Shown one piece after another: positions 46,654 through 58,635 of a stretch of 64,000 bases of DNA. Positions within the stretch are counted from its first letter, which is position 1. Every line of letters begins with the position of its first letter. Location: the NCBI GenBank assembly GCA_030035585.1, contig CM057471.1, forward strand, positions 93,745,819 to 93,809,818, given 5' to 3'. The stretch is from Dugong dugon. Its lineage: Eukaryota; Chordata; Mammalia; Sirenia; Dugongidae. The position numbers and the translations under genes were made by a program. The notes under the pieces are model-generated. The model was not told the DNA's origin, searched no databases, and saw nothing but the letters and a program-made list of their open reading frames with translations.

Positions 46654-47480
46654 AATTTATTTCCTTTGCAATCCTATATATTAAATTTTATTCATTTAAA
46701 TATATTATTAAGACACAGGTCCATAGGCTACACCAGTTCACCAGAAAAGTCTAACCCAACAGGCAGGGCTGGAAATCCATGAATCCATGGCCTGCTTTTG
46801 TGTCTTCCTAGCCCAGGATAGCCCCAATGATCTTTTAAAAAAGAAAAAGGCTTTATGCAGCAAAAGAAAATTAATTTTGATAATCTTTAATTAAAATAAT
46901 ATTGCATCTGACACTTTTGGTACTGATGATGAACAGGGAATATCTGGCAATGTTGATTATTTGAATTCAGAAGGTTGAGATCTTCGATCCAGGGCAGCCA
47001 GCAGCCACTAAGGAGTCTTCCCAGGGAACAGGTGAAGCTGTTGGTGCAATGCGCCAACTTTAGCCTTTACTGCTGTTGAAGCAAGAATGGGAGTGGGGGT
47101 CCTGGGAGCCACATCCAAGCCACGGGAAGCTGAATACACTAATGTCTGTCTTCTTACTAAATAACTGCAATGGAAAACCAATATGGTACATAAGTATTAT
47201 TCTCCTTTTGTGTAAAAGGAAGTGAAAGGTCAGAAATGGTAAGTGACTTGATAAGGTTGCACAGCTCTTCCGTGGGAGCCCTGCAGGTGTCCAGGTCCCA
47301 GTTTCCTCACCATTGTACCAGTGCTTCTGAACTATGCCATCAGATGTTACATAAAAAATTAAATTAGGAGTCACATAACATTAGGAAACTTTGGGCTGAG
47401 AAAAACTAATTAGTTTCCTTTATCACAAGACTTCTCAGAGCCTTTAATATGTTAGTGGGGCACAGTGAACTTCTAGTCAG
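46654..47480. other. Intron-like stretch with a weak MIR
   Basis: 47180-47340 resembles a MIR on the minus strand ('aaaggttagtaag'-like words: 'gaaatggtaagtgacttgat', 'ttgcacagctcttcc'). The 104-codon minus frame over it is not supported. Confidence 0.4.
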
Positions 47481-49020
47481 AGCTATACTGACTGACTTCT
47501 GGGTAACATGGTGCTATAGTCAGAAACACCATGCTGTCCCTCTGCAGCAAAGATCAGAAAAACTAAGTCAAACAGAGTCACAAGTCAATCCTGAAACCCT
47601 ATGCATCAGATAAAGAGATAAAGTACTCAGCCAAGCACCCAATGGAATAAGAAACTGACCAAGAACAGACAGCGAGGAGAGATAACATGCAGAGGTCCCC
47701 TAACAGCTACACAGCATGGCTCTGCCATTTTGGACTCCTATCAGAGATCAGCTAACAGGGGCTATGAGAAAGCAGCTTCACGGAGCTTCCAGCAGAAGAC
47801 AGAACAACCAGTAACCAATGATATAGGCTTTCCCATCCCCCACCCTTCTTCACCCTCACTTAGCCTCCTCTGCTTCCTGCAGCCACAGTCTCCTGGCCGG
47901 GAAGCACCCTGGTGTCACTTGGATTCCACCCACTGGCGCTGGCCAGCTCCCTGAGTGCCTTTTGTTGGCTCCTGGTGTTGGTTTTTTTTTTTTAGATTTC
48001 TTCCTTACCTCTCACAACCTCCCCCTCCTTTCTCTCAAATACCTGGCTCCATGTGCCATCTTTACTTCTTCCTGAAAGGCTGCGAAATACTGCTTGACTG
48101 TGAAACTGCTTCCCAGCCCCCGCTGCCATGCTGGTAGGACCCCTGGGCTTTTTTGTTTGTTGGTTTGCTCTGAATTGTTCTGTGTTGATTTGTTTGTTTG
48201 TTTTCTTTTTCTTTTCTTGGCTTGGGAACACCTTCTAGCTGGGCAGTACCATGTGACTTGGAAGCTACTCCCTTACTCTGCACAAACACATGGGGACATA
48301 CCTGTGGGCATTTCTTGCTTTTTTTTTTTTCTTTGTTTTTTTTTTTTTTGTTCATGTCTTTGTTTTGTTTTCTTCTCTCTTTTATTCCCTTTTCATCTGT
48401 CTTCATTTCTGGTTTCTCGATTCATTCATTTTTTTCTTTTACCCTTTTTCTTTTTTTGTCATTTTTGTTTTTCCTGATTTCTCAGTCTCTAATCTCTCCA
48501 CTCCAATAGCAAGCTCCCTAGCATTCTTTTCTGTTTGTGTGTATGGTTTTGACTCCTCTTCCTCTCTCCTCTCTCTCATATTTCCCAGACCCATCTTAGC
48601 TCCACACGTCATGATCTACCCCCTCCTTCCTGCCTATCTGCACTGTGCGCTGAACATCACACTCCCAAGCAGCACAGGCACGGCCTACTGGAACCTGCCA
48701 CGCACTGATTCCTAGTCCGCACTGTCAGCCCTGGTACGTGCCACAAACAACCCATCCCAGCAACTCCCCTTCAGCTGGACCTGCCCAGCTATACCCTACC
48801 TGAGTAACTGAACCTGCCCATTGGAGAAGGAGGTGAAAAGTATCGTGCCCACAGACAAGCAAACAACAAAGAACACACAGCCTGCCTGCACAGACATAAC
48901 CAAATAAAACAAAAAAGCAGGATGAAACAAACAAATCTACAATCAATAAACAAAGTAAATAACCACTGAATTCCCTGAAGACAGCAGACCGTATCAAAAC
49001 ATTTACAAAAACAGGACAGG

Positions 49021-49988
49021 ATGGCTCCAGGAGGCATCCAAAATAAAATACCACATGACCTTCCAGTAGAAGAAAAGGCACTAGACCTAACGGATAGGGA
49101 ATTCAAATCTGTAATATTCAGAATTATCCAAGAGTTGAAGCAAAAAGCAGACAAAAATGAGGAAAAAATAGACAAATTCATGGAAAAGGCAGACAAATTC
49201 ATGGAAAATACAGACAAAAAAAAATGGAAGAATTCAAGAAAATAATACAGGAACAAAATGCCAAAGTAAATTCACAACTAGAAATCATACAAAAACCACA
49301 ATTAGAAATCCAAAAGATAAACAACAAGATTTCAGAAATGGACAGTGTCATAGAAGGGCTGAGGAGCAGATCTGAGACGATGGAAGATAGGATCAGTGAA
49401 ACTGAAGAACACTTGGATACAACTCTGTTTTAGGAAAAATCAGAAAAAAAGAACGAAGAAAAATGAAGAAACCCTAAGAATTATGTGGGATACAATCAAA
49501 AGTAAAAATCTGTGAGTGATTGGAGTTCCAGACACAGGGGGAGAAAAAAGAAAACACAGAGAGGATCATTGAATAATTGCTGACAGAAAACTTCCCCAAT
49601 ATCATGAAAGATGAAAAGCTGACCATCCAAGAAGCTCAACGAACCCCATATAGGATAGACTCTAAAAGAAAATCACCAAGGCATATCATAATCACACTCA
49701 CTAAAACCAAAGAAACAATCCTGAGAGCAGCTCAAGAAAAACAAAAAGTCACATACAGAGGAGAAACAATAAGACTAAGCTCGGATTATTCAGCAGAAAA
49801 CATGCAGGAAAGAAGGTAATGGGATGACATGTATAAAACCTTGAAAGAAAGAGATTGCCAGCCAAGAATAATATATCCTGCAAAACTCTCATTCAAATAT
49901 GCTGGTGAAATTAGGTCATTTCCAGATAAACAGAAGTTAAGAGACTATGTAAAAACCATTACAAGACTTATTAAAGGGAGTCCTTTGA
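49021..49988 (+). pseudogene. L1 ORF1p remnant (second copy)
   Basis: Starts at the ATG at 49021 (MAPGGIQNKIPHD). It is open for 74 codons, with a ~14-codon duplication-like run (KFMEKADKFMENTDKKK), then shifts frame at about 49217. The coiled coil follows until an in-frame TAG at 49431. The central and C-terminal parts continue at 49577-49819 and beyond, with further breaks, to the ancestral TGA at 49986. It aligns over its whole length with 37712-38669. Confidence 0.9.
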
Positions 49989-50457
49989 TCTGAGAACAAA
50001 CAACATCAGACCACAGGCTGAATATAGGACACAGGATTGTACTAGCCAGATACCAACCTAGGGAATGAACTCTTTAGGACTATGCAAAACCAAAACAATT
50101 ACAACAGGGAACCACAGAGATTAATCTGTAAATAAATGACAACAGCATCAGAACAATAAAAGAGGGAATAAACAGTGCAGGTATATAACCTTCTAATGGA
50201 GAGGAAGGTAAGGCGACTACTAAGTAATAACAGACTGGTACAAATCCAGGAAGATAAGGGTAAATTCCAAGGTAACCACAAAGAAAGTTAACAAACCTAC
50301 TCATCAAAATAAAGAAGAAAAACATAAAGTCTCAGTAAAAACAAAACCTACAACAACAGAAGAAATGAAAAAAATCCACAAACAAAAGTAACTCAGCACA
50401 GGAGAGTAAGAGGAAAAAAAAAAAATGTCAGCACGACAAAAAAAAAAAAGCACTACA

Positions 50458-50752
50458 AAATGCAATCCCACTTCTAGGAATAAGAGCCATCACATGAATA
50501 GACATATGCACACCCATATTCATTGTAGCACTATTCACAATAGCAAAAAGATGGAAACAACCTAGATGCCCATCAACAGATGAATGGATAAACAAACTAT
50601 GGTATATACACACAATTGAGTATTATGCAAAGATAAAGAACAATGATGCATCTGTGAAGCATCTCATAACATGGATGAAACTGGAGGACATTATACTGAG
50701 TGAAATGAGTCAATCACAAAAGGACAAATATTGTATGAGACCTCCATTGTAA
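50458..50752 (+). pseudogene. Fused ORF2 start and C-terminus
   Basis: 'cactacaaaatg', the ORF2 start context, runs directly into 'caatcccacttctaggaa', which in the other L1 lies 3.5 kb further on. A further 15 bases ('atatatcctagagaa' region) are missing just after. The remaining codons match the ORF2 end up to about 50752. Endonuclease and reverse transcriptase are entirely gone. Confidence 0.9.
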
Positions 50753-51539
50753 AAACCCATGAAAAAGTTCACACACAAAACGTAACAATCTTTGTTGGTT
50801 ACCAGGGATGGGAAGGGGGGGAACTAAATAGACAATAGATAAGTGGTAACTTTGGTGAAGGTACGACAGCACACAATACTAGGGAAGCCAGCACAGCTTG
50901 TACAAGGAAAGGTCATGGAAGCTCCACAGACACTTCCAAACTCCCTGAGGGACTGAATTGCTGGGCGGAAGGCTGTGGGGACCATGACCTCGGGGCACAT
51001 TTAGCTCAACTGGCATAACACAGTTTATAAAGACAATGTTCTACATTCTACCTTAGTGAGTAGCGTCTTGGGTCTTCAAAGCCTGTGAACAGCCATCTGA
51101 GATACTCCACTGGTCTCACCCCTTTGGGAACAAGGGAGAATGAAGAGAACACGATACCAGGAAAAGATTAGTCCAAAGGACTAATGGACCACAGCTACCA
51201 CGTTCTCCACCAGACTGGTTCCCAGCTACCAGCACTGACTGCTCTGACTGGGATCACAACAGAGAGTCCTGGACAGAGGTGGAGAAGGTTGTAGAACAAA
51301 ATTCTAACTCACAGAACAAAGACTAGATTTATTGGCCTGACAGACTGGAGAAACCCCGAGAGTATGGCCCCCAGTCACCCTTTTAGCTCAGTGGTGAATT
51401 CACTCTCGATGTTCACCATTCAGCTGGGGATTGGACAGCCTCATAAAACAAAACAGCACTAATAAGGCACAGCAGTCCAGGGACAAGGACTAGAAGGTAG
51501 GAGGGGACAGGAAAGCTAGTGATAGGGAACCCAAGGTTG

Positions 51540-52035
51540 AGAAGGGACAGTGTTGACATGTTGTGCGGTTGTTAACCATTGTCATAGGGCAATATTTGTA
51601 CTAACTGTTTAATGAGAAACTGTTTGTTCTGCAAACCTTCATCCAAAGTACAAAAAAAAAAAAAAAGAATTATCTATGTGAGATCAAATTGACAATAGCA
51701 ACTCAAAAAGTTTGATGGGAAGCCTAGGGGGCAGTGAGTTGAAGATAATGGTGATGGAATAATTTGGAAAAGGATAGTGAGAATAGCAGCACAACTGGAA
51801 TAATGTAATTGATGTCACTAAATTGTACATGCAGAAACTTTTGAAATGGTGTAACTTTGGCTATGTATATTTTCACCAAGAAAAAAGGTCCTCCAAGGTC
51901 AGGAGAGTGTTGAAACATTGTGGGGTTGTTAATCTATGTCATAAAACAATATGTGTACTGACTGTTTAATGAGAAATTATTTGTTCTGTAAACTTTCATC
52001 CGAAGTACAATAAAAAAAATTAAGTAAAAAAAAAA
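51540..52035 (+). repeat. Doubled L1 3' UTR module with internal A-tract
   Basis: The first module runs from 'gttgacatgttgtgcggttg' to 'catccaaagtac' and an A14-15 tract at about 51652-51666. A ~240-base spacer follows, then the second module 'ttgtggggttgttaatctat' to 'caataaaaaaaat'. Only the second carries AATAAA. Confidence 0.88.
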
Positions 52036-52453
52036 AGCTATGCTGACTGCAATATTCCCAAACTTTATCTGGTTTGGGGAACCTGCAACATCTGTTAATA
52101 GTGTGTGAGGCCCTACTGTTAGTCTTTAGTATAGAGGCTAAAGAATGAATTACGGCTTCACTAGTGATGTTTGCTTCTTTATTATTTATCCCTCACATTG
52201 TTGAAAAAGGGGCACCTTGTATTTCACATTTATGCATGTTAAAATAAGCTCTTTAAGGGAAAAAATGGCTAGAGTGGTAAAATCAAGCCAGGAAATATTA
52301 GCATCCCAAAAAGGGGGATAGCAATCTGTAAGATCCTGTGCAATTATGAAATCTGGGCAGCACACTCAGCTCTAAGCTTGCTGTATCAGTTTCCTGTTGC
52401 TGCTGTAACAAATTACTACAAAATTGGCAGCTTAAAATAACACTATTACCTTA

Positions 52454-52599
52454 AAAAAAAAAAAAAAACCGTTGCTGTTGAGTCAATTCCAACTCATAGC
52501 AACCCTAAAGGACAGAGTAGAACTTCCCCATAGTGTTTCCAAGGAGTGGCTGGTGGATTCAAACTGTCAACCTTTTGGTTAGCAGCTGTAGCTCTTAAC
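52454..52599 (-). mobile_element. AfroSINE inside the LTR
   Basis: A-run, then the reverse tail and head as in other copies. Duplication 'cactattaccTTA'-like: 52441-52453 and 52600-52612 match at 12 of 13 positions. Confidence 0.93.
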
Positions 52600-52833
52600 C
52601 ACTATTATCTTAGAGTTCTGGAAATCAAAAGTTTAAAATGGGTCTTTTGGGGCTAAAATGAAGGTGTCAGTAAGCCAGCATTCCTTCTAGAGGCTCAGGA
52701 GAGAATCTGTTTTCTTGCCTTTTATAGCTTCTAGAGGCTGCCAGCATTCCTTGGCTTTGGTCACATCATTCCGACCTCTGTCATCACATCTCTTCTATGC
52801 CACATCTGCCTCCCTCTTATAAAGACCCTTGGG

Positions 52834-53018
52834 CAGGGGCAGTTTATCCAGTAAGCAAGGTAAGCACAGTGCTTACCTTTCTTACCAGATCATTGAGAGT
52901 AAACAATCTCTTATGTGTTTCAGGTGGTGTGAAACCCATGTGAAATTATTCACTATAGATTAGCGAGTTAGCACAAGTACGCCTTTGCTTACCCTGCTTA
53001 CTAAGTCATCCTCCCCTG
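52834..53018. repeat. Terminal-inverted-repeat-like 5' module of the RTE
   Basis: 52834-52865 and 52987-53018 are inverted copies matching at 24 of 32 positions; the unit opens CAGGGG and closes CCCCTG. Within it a perfect palindrome 'ggtaagcacagtgcttacc' lies at 52859-52877. A related half-unit ('atgtgaaatcattcacc' ... 'acccctg') recurs at about 53128-53184. No 8-base duplication flanks the unit alone. Confidence 0.8.
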
Positions 53019-53199
53019 TCAGGAATTTTAAATTTAAAAAGATGCTTTGATTCTGTAGGAAGGTTCTGTGAAGTTGGGAGAGAGAAAGATGCCCCACACC
53101 TGGAAGCAGAATCTTTGATGTGGTAAAAAATGTGAAATCATTCACCACAGCCAGGTAAGCTTGCTTATCTAATAATCCACCCCTGGCACACAGGAATCA

Positions 53200-55265
53200 A
53201 ATCAACTACATCTGTGGAAAGAGATGATGAAGAAGCTCAATATCACTAGTCAGAACAAGGCCAGGGGGTGACTTCGGAATAGACCTTGAATTGCTCATAT
53301 GCAAATTCAAGTTGACGCTAAAGAAAATTAAAGCAAGTCCACAATAGCCAAAGTACGACCTTGAGTATAACCCACCTGAATTTAGAGACCATCTCAAGAA
53401 TAGATTTGATGTGGTGAATACTAATAGCCAAAGACCAAACAAGTTATGGGAGGACATCATACATGAAGAAAGAAATCATTAAAAACACAGGAAAGAAAGA
53501 AAAGACCAAAATGGATGTCAGAAGAGACTCTGAAACTTGCTCTTGAATGTTGAGTAGCTAAAGTGAATGGAAGAAATGCTGAAGTAAAATAGCTAAACAG
53601 AAGATTTCAAAGGGCAACTCAAGAAGACAAAGTAAAGTATTATAATGAAATGTGCGAAGACCTGAAATTAGAAAACCAAAAGAACATGCTCAGCATTTCT
53701 CAGGCTGAAAGAACTGAAGAAAAAAATTCAAGCCTCAAGTTGCAATACTGAAGGGTTCTATGGGCAAAATATTGAATGACACAGGAAGCATCAAAGAAAG
53801 GTGGAAGGAAGAGAGTCACTATACCAAAAAGAATTGGTCGACCTTCAACCGTTTCAGGAGGTAGTATATGAACCAGAATACATGGTATTGAAGGAAGAAA
53901 TCCAAGCTGCACTGAAGGAACTGGCAAAAAACAAGGCTCCAGAAATTGACAGAACACCAACTGAGATACTTCAACAAACAGCTCACTTGCCTATGCCAAG
54001 AAATTTGGAAGACAGCTACCTAACCAACTGACTGGAAGAGATCCATATTTATGCCCATTTCAAAGAAAGGTAATCCAACACAATGCATAAATTATTGAAC
54101 CATATCATTTATATCACATGCAAGTAAAATTTTGCTGAAGATAATTCAAAAATGGTTGTAGCAGTACACCTACAGGAAACTACCAGAAATTCAAACCAGA
54201 TTCAGAAGAGGATGTGAAATTAGGGATAACATTGCTGATGTCAGCTGGATCTTGGCTGAAAGCAGAGAATATCAGAAAGATGTTTACCTGTGTTTTATTA
54301 ACTATGCAAAGGCATTCGACTATGTAGATCACAACAAATTATGGATAACATTGCGAAGAATGGGAATTTGATAAGACTTAATTGTGCTCATAAGGTACCT
54401 GTACATAGACCAAGAGGCAGTCGTTCAAACAGAACAAGGGGATACTGCGTGGTTTAAAGTCAGGAAAGGTGTACATTAGGCTTGTATCCTTTCACCATAC
54501 CTATTCAATCTGTATGCTGAGCAATAATCCGAGAAGCTGGACTATATGAAGAGGAATGCAGCATCAGGATAGGAGGAAAACTCATTAATAACCTGCATCA
54601 TGCAGATGACATAACCTTGCCCACTGAAAGTGAAGAGGACTTGAAGCACTTACTGATGAATATCAAAGACTACAGCCTTCAGTATGGATTACATCTCAAC
54701 ATAAAAAAACAAAAATCCTCACAACTGAACAAATCAGCAATATCATGATAAACTGAGAAAATATTGAAGCTGTCAAGGATTTCATTTTACTTGGTTCCAC
54801 AATCAACACCCATGGAAGCAGCAGTCAAGAAATTAAATGATGCATTGCCTTGGGTAAATCTGCTGCAAAAGACCTCTTTAAAAAAGCAAAGATGTCACTT
54901 TGAGAACTAAGGTGTTCGTGACCCAAGCCATGGTATTTTCAATCCCCTCATATGTATGCGACATCGGGACAATGAATAAGGAATACCAAAGAAGAATTGA
55001 TGCCTTTGAACTATGGTGTTGGGGAAGAATATTGAATATACCATGGATTGCCAGAAGAACAAACAAATCTGTCTTGGAAGAAGTACAGCCAGAATGCTCC
55101 TTAGAAGCAAGGATGGTCATATTCGTCTCATGTACTTTGGACAAGTTATCAGGGGGGACCAGTGCCTGGAGAAGGACATCATGCTTGGTAAAGTAGAGGG
55201 TCAGCAAAAAAGAGGAAGCCCCTCAATGAGATGGATTGATACAGTGGCTGCAACACTGGGCTAAA
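53200..55265 (+). pseudogene. RTE ORF (endonuclease-reverse transcriptase) remnant
   Basis: Translation in changing frames shows the RTE order: a degraded endonuclease (53200-53700), an entry block with 'LKEEIQAALKELAKNKAPE' (53885-53942), a palm block 'FINYAKAFDYVDHNKLW' (about 54291-54341), the 'HADDITL' catalytic motif intact at 54599-54610, and the C-terminal 'RRIDAFELWCWGRILNIPW' region (54990-55047). Frame changes and stops separate the pieces (open only at 53801-54031, 54900-55196 and 55013-55264), so no functional enzyme is made. Confidence 0.9.
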
Positions 55266-55495
55266 ACATAGCAACTATTGTGAAGATGGCACAGGACCAG
55301 GCAGCATTTCATTCTGTTGTACATAGGGTCTCAATGAGTTCTAACCAACTCGAGAGCACCTAACAACAACAACAACAACCCCTACCCTTGGGAATACCTT
55401 AACCCCACCCAGATAATTCAGCATTGTCTAACCATTTTAAGGTCCCTTACTTAATCAGATGTGCAAAGTCTCTTTTGCCATGTAAGGTAACATAG

Positions 55496-56151
55496 CCATA
55501 GGTCTTCCCTTTTATATGAATTCACTCAGAAGTGATTGGGACCCATCCTACTCCAGTTTGACCTCATTAGCTTAAACTGATTAGGTGCCTGTACTATTCC
55601 AGTTTTCTCCATTCCCTGGTTATAATCAGTTTTCAAAAGGTTCTTCAAAGCATCTGAAGGTAAAACAATAAATAACTCACTTTATATTTTTCAGCATAAA
55701 CCATAGTTCCTCCTTTTGCCAAAATGCAGTATTTGCAAAGCTCTGTGCAGTATATCTAAAGAGGATTCACAAGCAAGCAATAAGTAGAGTTGGTCTGGGT
55801 GGTGGTGGTGATGGTGGTGGTGGAGCATTAAAAGATTTAATCAATGATCATCCAAAGAAAAGGCCCTTAAGATTTGAAGACAACCAGCCCTTTCATCAGA
55901 TGGCACTGTGAAGTAAACTGACTCCACTGGGACATCTTCATTTTTTTAAACCAACTTATAAGGCATTTGGAACACAATTTGATCTTCTTTTAAGACAGAT
56001 TAGACTTTTCTACAAGGAAAGGAAGTGTTGATGTTTAGAAACTAGTCACTAATTGAAGAGATGTTAGTTTTGTTTCTATATTAAGCGAAAAGAGTGGGTG
56101 TCTTTGTTGTGCCAATTGTAATTACCATTTGTAAAGAGTTTACCTGCTGAC
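55496..56151. other. Unannotated stretch
   Basis: Holds an interrupted (ggt)n at 55795-55828. A 78-codon frame without ATG (about 55679-55912, Gly-rich in the middle) follows an acceptor-like site but has no recognisable domain or donor. Confidence 0.35.
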
Positions 56152-56157
56152 ACAAAG

Positions 56158-56300
56158 CACGGTGGTTAACACCTTGGCTACTAACCAAAAGGTCAGTAGT
56201 TTGAATCCACCAGCCGCACCTTGGAAACCCTATGGGGCGGTTCTACTCCGTCCCTGTAGGGTTGCTATGAGTTGGAATCAACTTGATGGCCATGAGTTTT
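56158..56300 (+). mobile_element. AfroSINE
   Basis: 'ggctactaaccaaaaggtca', 'gccgcaccttggaaacccta' and 'gctatgagttggaatcaact', then T-rich. Confidence 0.92.
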
Positions 56301-57559
56301 TTTGTTTTTTTGTTTTTTTTAATATCATAAAGTAGCAGGGCTTGGGAGAATGGACATGAAGCAAAACTATAAGGTATGGATCTGGTTTGGACCACTTTAT
56401 TTCACCTATTTCTGTATGATTTTTATATGATTATATGCCCCTGGGGAGGGATAATATACTGGCTTAAATTCACACTGAACAAAGGACTGGTTTTAAGTCA
56501 TTGTGAATCTATTACCTAGAAAATAAGTCAAAGTGTGTTCCCTACAAAAGGTTATCTTGGTAGAGGAAAGAAAGCGGATTTGTATTATAACGAAATATTG
56601 TCATAAAGTGATTTGTATGGTCAGAAAATAGTGGATAAAAATAAAAACACAGAAGAGGGTAGGGACACAGGTAGATAATGGCTACAAGGATCTTGTAAAT
56701 TGCCATGTATATGGCAACAATTGTTCCAGAAGTTAAAGAAATTAGATGGGACATGATGGGCAATTCATATATATTGTTAACTTAGAATCAGAGACTATGG
56801 AAGAGAATTAACTCCACCTTCTATGCACAAATTCCATCTGTAACACCCATCCCCCATTTGAGGTCATCCTCAAGTGGTGGCTTCTATGGTCCAAGGCCAC
56901 TATGATTTCAGATAATTCAGTTTTAACTTAGCCTCTCAAAACTTTCAGGTTTCACTGGAAGAAAATTCTTATTGCCTAGGATGCTGAGTTGCTAACTGAG
57001 AAGGATTGATTTCTCTGTCCTTTTTCACTCCAGGTAGGAAGTAGCTCCTTGGTATGCATGTGAGGTGACAATAAAAGCAAGTGTGGACAAGCTTATCTGT
57101 AAGACCGACATCACAGGGAATGATGCCCAAAATTGTCTCTATTCTAAGGGTTCAGAGAATCCAGTTCAGCTCAGAAAAAATAATAGAGTGCAATATCCAA
57201 CACATAACATCCCTGGCTATTTATTTCAAATGAGTAATGTTTTTATAAAGAGAACAGTTATATCCAAATATCTATTTTGGAATTCTCAATTTTTACAAGA
57301 TCGGCTTCCCAAGGTTAACCTACCAGCATGTCTCACCACTGCCTCTCTGTATTGGTAACGCCGTTCTAAACTGCTCTCAGATACGGTGTCAAGCTCAGGT
57401 GTAGATTCACGGCCAGAGACCAGACCCAGTCCTTGACTGGATTTTTCCCAACATTTTATTATGCAAATTTTAAAATATAGATAGAAGTTGAAAGAATTGT
57501 ATAGTTAACGCCTATATACTCGACACCTTTTACAATTACATAATACTATAATAGCTTTA
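56301..57559. other. Unannotated intron-like stretch
   Basis: A 97-codon frame (57065-57358, +) has no domain and no clean splice borders. No repeat recognised. Confidence 0.35.
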
Positions 57560-57694
57560 GGAGCCCTGGTGGTGCAGTGGTTAAGCACTCAGCTGCTAAC
57601 TGAAAGGTCAGCAATTTGAACCCACCAGCCGCTCCTTGGGAGAAAGATGTGGCAGTCTGCTTCCGTAAAGATTACACACAACAGCAACAACAAC
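57560..57694 (+). mobile_element. AfroSINE, tail deleted, with 12-bp duplication
   Basis: From 'ggagccctggtggtgcagtg' through 'gggagaaagatgtggcagtc' to 'gattaca', then (caa)n. The usual 'gggtcgctatgagtcgg' region is missing although the duplication 'ataatagcttta' (57548-57559, 57695-57706) is perfect. Confidence 0.93.
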
Positions 57695-57819
57695 ATAATA
57701 GCTTTATCACACATCTATCCACTCCTGTCTATCCATCAACTCATCTCATTTTTAATAAATTTCAAAGTAAGTTACAGACATCTATTATCCTTCACCCCTA
57801 AGCACTTCAGCATGCATAT

Positions 57820-58065
57820 CGTTCAGTTTTCTTTTTTTCTTTTCAAGGTAAAATTTTTATATGCGATGAAATACACGTTTTAAGTGTACATTGTTGAATT
57901 TTGACCAATCTGTATGCCTGTGCGATCCACCCTTATTTAAATATAGAACTTTACCATCATCCCAGAAAGTTGCCTCCTGCCCCTTCCCAGTTAACCCCCA
58001 TCCCCACCCCCATCCCCATAGGCAATCACTGTTCTTATTTCTCCCACTGTAGATTAGTTTTGCCT
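57820..58065 (-). mobile_element. Ancient L1M 3' fragment
   Basis: 'atgaaatacacgttttaagt', 'ttgaattttgaccaatctgt' and 'ccagaaagttgcctcctgcc' match the reverse L1M 3' region. Confidence 0.65.
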
Positions 58066-58272
58066 TGCTGGCAGATAGTAATTTTTAGGCTACAAAATTA
58101 ATACGTATTTATTAAAGAACCTTTTTAAAACAACATTTAAAAAACATAATGGAGATACAAAATATGCAAAACATTTTGCAGTTGTCTTTTTTACTTAAGC
58201 ATTTTCTCAATGAATTAACAGCTCTTCATAAAAATAATTTTTAATGCTAAATAACCATTGGCTCTTTGGACC

Positions 58273-58449
58273 AAAAAAAAACCAGAAGAACCAAACTCAT
58301 TGCCGTCAGGTCAATTTCGACTCATAGCTACCCTATAGGACAGAATAGAACTGCCCCATAGAGTTTCCAAGGAGCACGTGATAGATTTGAACTGCTGACC
58401 TTTTAAGTTAGCAGCCATAGCTCTTAACCACTACACCACCAGGGTTTCT
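58273..58449 (-). mobile_element. AfroSINE
   Basis: 'actcattgccgtcaggtcaa', 'gaactgccccatagagtttc' and 'ctcttaaccactacaccacc'. Confidence 0.93.
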
Positions 58450-58635
58450 ACCTCTTGGGACAGACTCTTATAATCTTAAAATGACTCTTGAGTTACTTCT
58501 CTCTCCTCATGTAATCAGATGCCATCTGAAGGGAGGTGTAGCGGATTTGGCAAATAAGCCTGAAGGGAGATGAGCTGGCCTAAACAGAAACAGACTTGTT
58601 TTCATTGCTCCAGACATTTTCTTCCTCCTTCTTTT

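Larger units (their letters stand above)
47495..52035 (+). mobile_element. L1 with intact ends, ORF2 internally deleted
   Basis: Flanked by 'agctatactgactg' (47481-47494) and 'agctatgctgactg' (52036-52049), a 14-base duplication with one mismatch, so both borders are secure. It holds a ~1.5 kb 5' UTR, an ORF1 remnant, the spacer, and then the ORF2 start fused at about 50460-50463 to the last 300 bases of ORF2. The complete doubled 3' UTR follows. About 3.5 kb of ORF2 seen in the other L1 (39155-42671) is missing. Confidence 0.95.
52834..55383 (+). mobile_element. RTE (BovB-clade) LINE, 2.55 kb, with 9-bp duplication
   Basis: Inserted in the MaLR LTR and flanked by 'acccttggg' (52825-52833, 55384-55392). 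It has an unusual 5' module (52834-53190), a degenerate endonuclease-RT frame (about 53200-55265) and a tail ending in (aac)n at 55364-55378. Its last ~100 bases ('gaagatggcacaggaccagg' onward) are the source-type tail that the SINEs in this window share. Full-length RTE is usually about 3.2 kb, so part is missing internally or at the 5' side. Confidence 0.93.
52382..55495 (-). mobile_element. MaLR/MLT1-like LTR, split by SINE and RTE
   Basis: Reverse LTR in three pieces: 52382-52453 ('cagtttcctgttgctgctgt', 'aacaaattactacaaaattg'), 52600-52833 ('gttctggaaatcaaaagttt', 'cattccttggctttggtcac', 'ctcttataaagacccttggg') and 55384-55495 ('ccccacccagataattcagc', 'gtgcaaagtctcttttgcca'). Consecutive pieces continue the LTR order without loss. 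Confidence 0.8.

Noticed and set aside
48062..48715. Frames of 114-141 codons on both strands in the second L1's 5' region
   Set aside because: They arise from T-rich 5' UTR sequence (Phe-rich one way, Lys-rich the other), and the first L1 has no equivalent frame.
55679..55912. 78-codon frame with a Gly-rich centre after a 'tttttcag' acceptor-like site
   Set aside because: The Gly run comes from a (ggt)n repeat, the frame ends in a stop with no donor, and no family is recognised.
57065..57358. 97-codon plus-strand frame without a recognised repeat
   Set aside because: No splice borders or domain; length is within chance for 64 kb in six frames.
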